Positions 5,208 to 6,162 of a DNA stretch of 6,162 nt are shown one piece after another. The translations under genes and the position numbers were made by a program. Location: positions 1-6,162 of the forward strand of contig CAZESH010000267.1 in assembly GCA_964514665.1 (NCBI GenBank). The letters run 5' to 3'. Numbering within the stretch: position 1 is the stretch's first letter; every line of letters starts with the position of its first letter. Under the pieces are notes generated by a model, which was given only the letters and a program-made list of their open reading frames with translations, was not told the DNA's origin and ran no database searches. The stretch is from CAZESH01 sp964514665. GTDB taxonomy: Bacteria; Bacillota; Bacilli; Paenibacillales; KCTC-25726.

Positions 5208-6162
5208 TTATGGGTAAAGCCGATAAAGCAGACGGGGGAAGGCAATCGTTTCCCGGACATGCTCCAGCCCGCAGATCCAGGCAACGGTCCGTTCCAAGCC
5301 AAGGCCGAATCCCGAGTGGGGAACTGAACCGTACTTGCGTAAATCCAGATACCATTGGTACGCTTCCTTGGACAGCTGATGCTGTTCGAAGCGCTGCTCC
5401 AGCAGTGCCGAATCGTCGATCCGCTGGCTGCCGCCGATGATTTCGCCGTATCCCTCCGGGGCGATCAGGTCGGCACAGAGCACAACCTCGGGGCGGGCGG
5501 GATCCGGTTTCATGTAGAACGCCTTCAGCTCGGTCGGATAATGGGTAATAAATACGGGGCGGTCATAGTTCTCCGCTATCGCCGTTTCATGGGGTGCGCC
5601 CAAATCCTCGCCCCATTCGATTTCAAACCCTTTTTCATGCAAAAAGTCTATCGCCTGATCGTAAGTAATGCGGGGGAAATCTCCGGTGACAAGCTTCAGC
5701 TTGCTCGTATCCCGCTCCAGCGCCTTTAATTCGTAGCGGCAGTGCTGCAAAACGGATTGTACGATATGCGCGATGAATTTTTCCTGAATCTCGAGACTCT
5801 CTTCATGCTCTACAAAAGCCATTTCCGGCTCAATCATCCAAAATTCGATCAAATGGCGGCGTGTTTTCGATTTCTCCGCACGGAAGGTAGGCCCGAAGGA
5901 ATACACCCTGCCCATGGCCATTGCCGCGGCTTCCATATAGAGCTGTCCGCTCTGCGTCAAGAAGGCGTCCTCTTCAAAATATTTCGTATGGAACAGCGTG
6001 GTTGTGCCTTCACAGGATGAGGGCGTCAGAATAGGCGGATCTACCAATTGAAAGCCGTTATGGTCCAAAAACTCCTGAACCGCTCTGATAATCTGTGCGC
6101 GTACGGCAAGAACCGCTCTTTGACGCGGTGCGCGTATCCATAAATGCCGGTGGTCCATCAAA
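5208..6162 (-). CDS. asnS: Asparaginyl-tRNA synthetase, C-terminal catalytic part (continues beyond window)
   Basis: AsnRS is a class IIb synthetase that charges tRNA-Asn with asparagine using ATP in the cytoplasm. About 317 of the usual roughly 430 residues are visible; the N-terminal OB-fold anticodon-binding domain and the start lie outside. The TTG at 6161 is most likely an internal leucine of the conserved (L)MDHRHLWIRAPRQ stretch, not a start. Counting from there, motif 1 is around GFQLVDPPILTPS at 36-48, then EGTTTLF at 51-57 and SGQLYMEA at 71-78. Motif 2 is FRAEKSKTRRH at 93-103 with FWMIEPEMAF behind it, then GEIIGGSQR at 239-247, and motif 3 is GLGLERT at 286-292. The family-typical C-terminus IAFPR(x)n is complete and ends with TAA. 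It is the upstream partner of dnaD, with a 20-nt gap. Confidence 0.96.
   Translation of the reverse strand, partial: LMDHRHLWIRAPRQRAVLAVRAQIIRAVQEFLDHNGFQLVDPPILTPSSCEGTTTLFHTKYFEEDAFLTQSGQLYMEAAAMAMGRVYSFGPTFRAEKSKTRRHLIEFWMIEPEMAFVEHEESLEIQEKFIAHIVQSVLQHCRYELKALERDTSKLKLVTGDFPRITYDQAIDFLHEKGFEIEWGEDLGAPHETAIAENYDRPVFITHYPTELKAFYMKPDPARPEVVLCADLIAPEGYGEIIGGSQRIDDSALLEQRFEQHQLSKEAYQWYLDLRKYGSVPHSGFGLGLERTVAWICGLEHVRETIAFPRLLYRLYP

Noticed and set aside
6159..6161. TTG as the start of asnS
   Set aside because: The protein there lacks the N-terminal anticodon-binding domain, and the residues match the internal start of the catalytic domain, so the frame continues past the window.
1..6162. Mobile elements, CRISPR arrays, tRNA or phage genes
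   Set aside because: No transposase, integrase, direct-repeat array, cloverleaf or terminal inverted repeats were seen on either strand; the gaps between genes are all under 80 nt.

Overview
The window looks like ordinary chromosome from a spore-forming Firmicute, most likely a Paenibacillus-type member of the Bacillales. The evidence is a DnaD primosome gene behind asnS, strong AGGAGGTGA-type ribosome binding sites, GTG/TTG starts, a balanced base composition (roughly half GC by eye), and a spore-associated DUF421-DUF1657 protein. I see no mobile element, CRISPR array, tRNA or rRNA.

The left half (1-3516) reads on the plus strand. It holds a pyrroline-5-carboxylate reductase (proline synthesis, 5' edge at the window start), followed 34 nt later by three methionine-salvage genes, mtnW, mtnX and mtnB. 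The mtn genes are joined by two ATGA stop/start overlaps and are surely one transcript. In pathway order, MtnB dehydrates 5-methylthioribulose-1-P to 2,3-diketo-5-methylthiopentyl-1-P, the RuBisCO-like MtnW enolizes it, and the HAD phosphatase MtnX removes the phosphate to give the acireductone. The usual next gene, mtnD (acireductone dioxygenase), is not here: an intrinsic terminator follows mtnB directly. No SAM riboswitch is visible inside the window.

The right half (3576-6162) reads on the minus strand. asnS (asparaginyl-tRNA synthetase, C-terminal part only) is followed after 20 nt by dnaD, and that unit ends in a strong terminator whose stem begins in the last dnaD codons. Beyond it lies a separately transcribed gene for a membrane protein that fuses a YetF-type DUF421 domain to a C-terminal DUF1657-like domain. 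This is the architecture of '2Duf', the spore inner-membrane protein linked to high spore heat resistance in Bacillus. It converges on mtnB, and the mtnB terminator runs into its stop codon.

Most of the window is well-known housekeeping metabolism. The item most worth a second look is the stand-alone 2Duf-like gene between dnaD and the mtn operon, outside any visible spoVA cluster. The missing mtnD and the absence of nth after dnaD come next.
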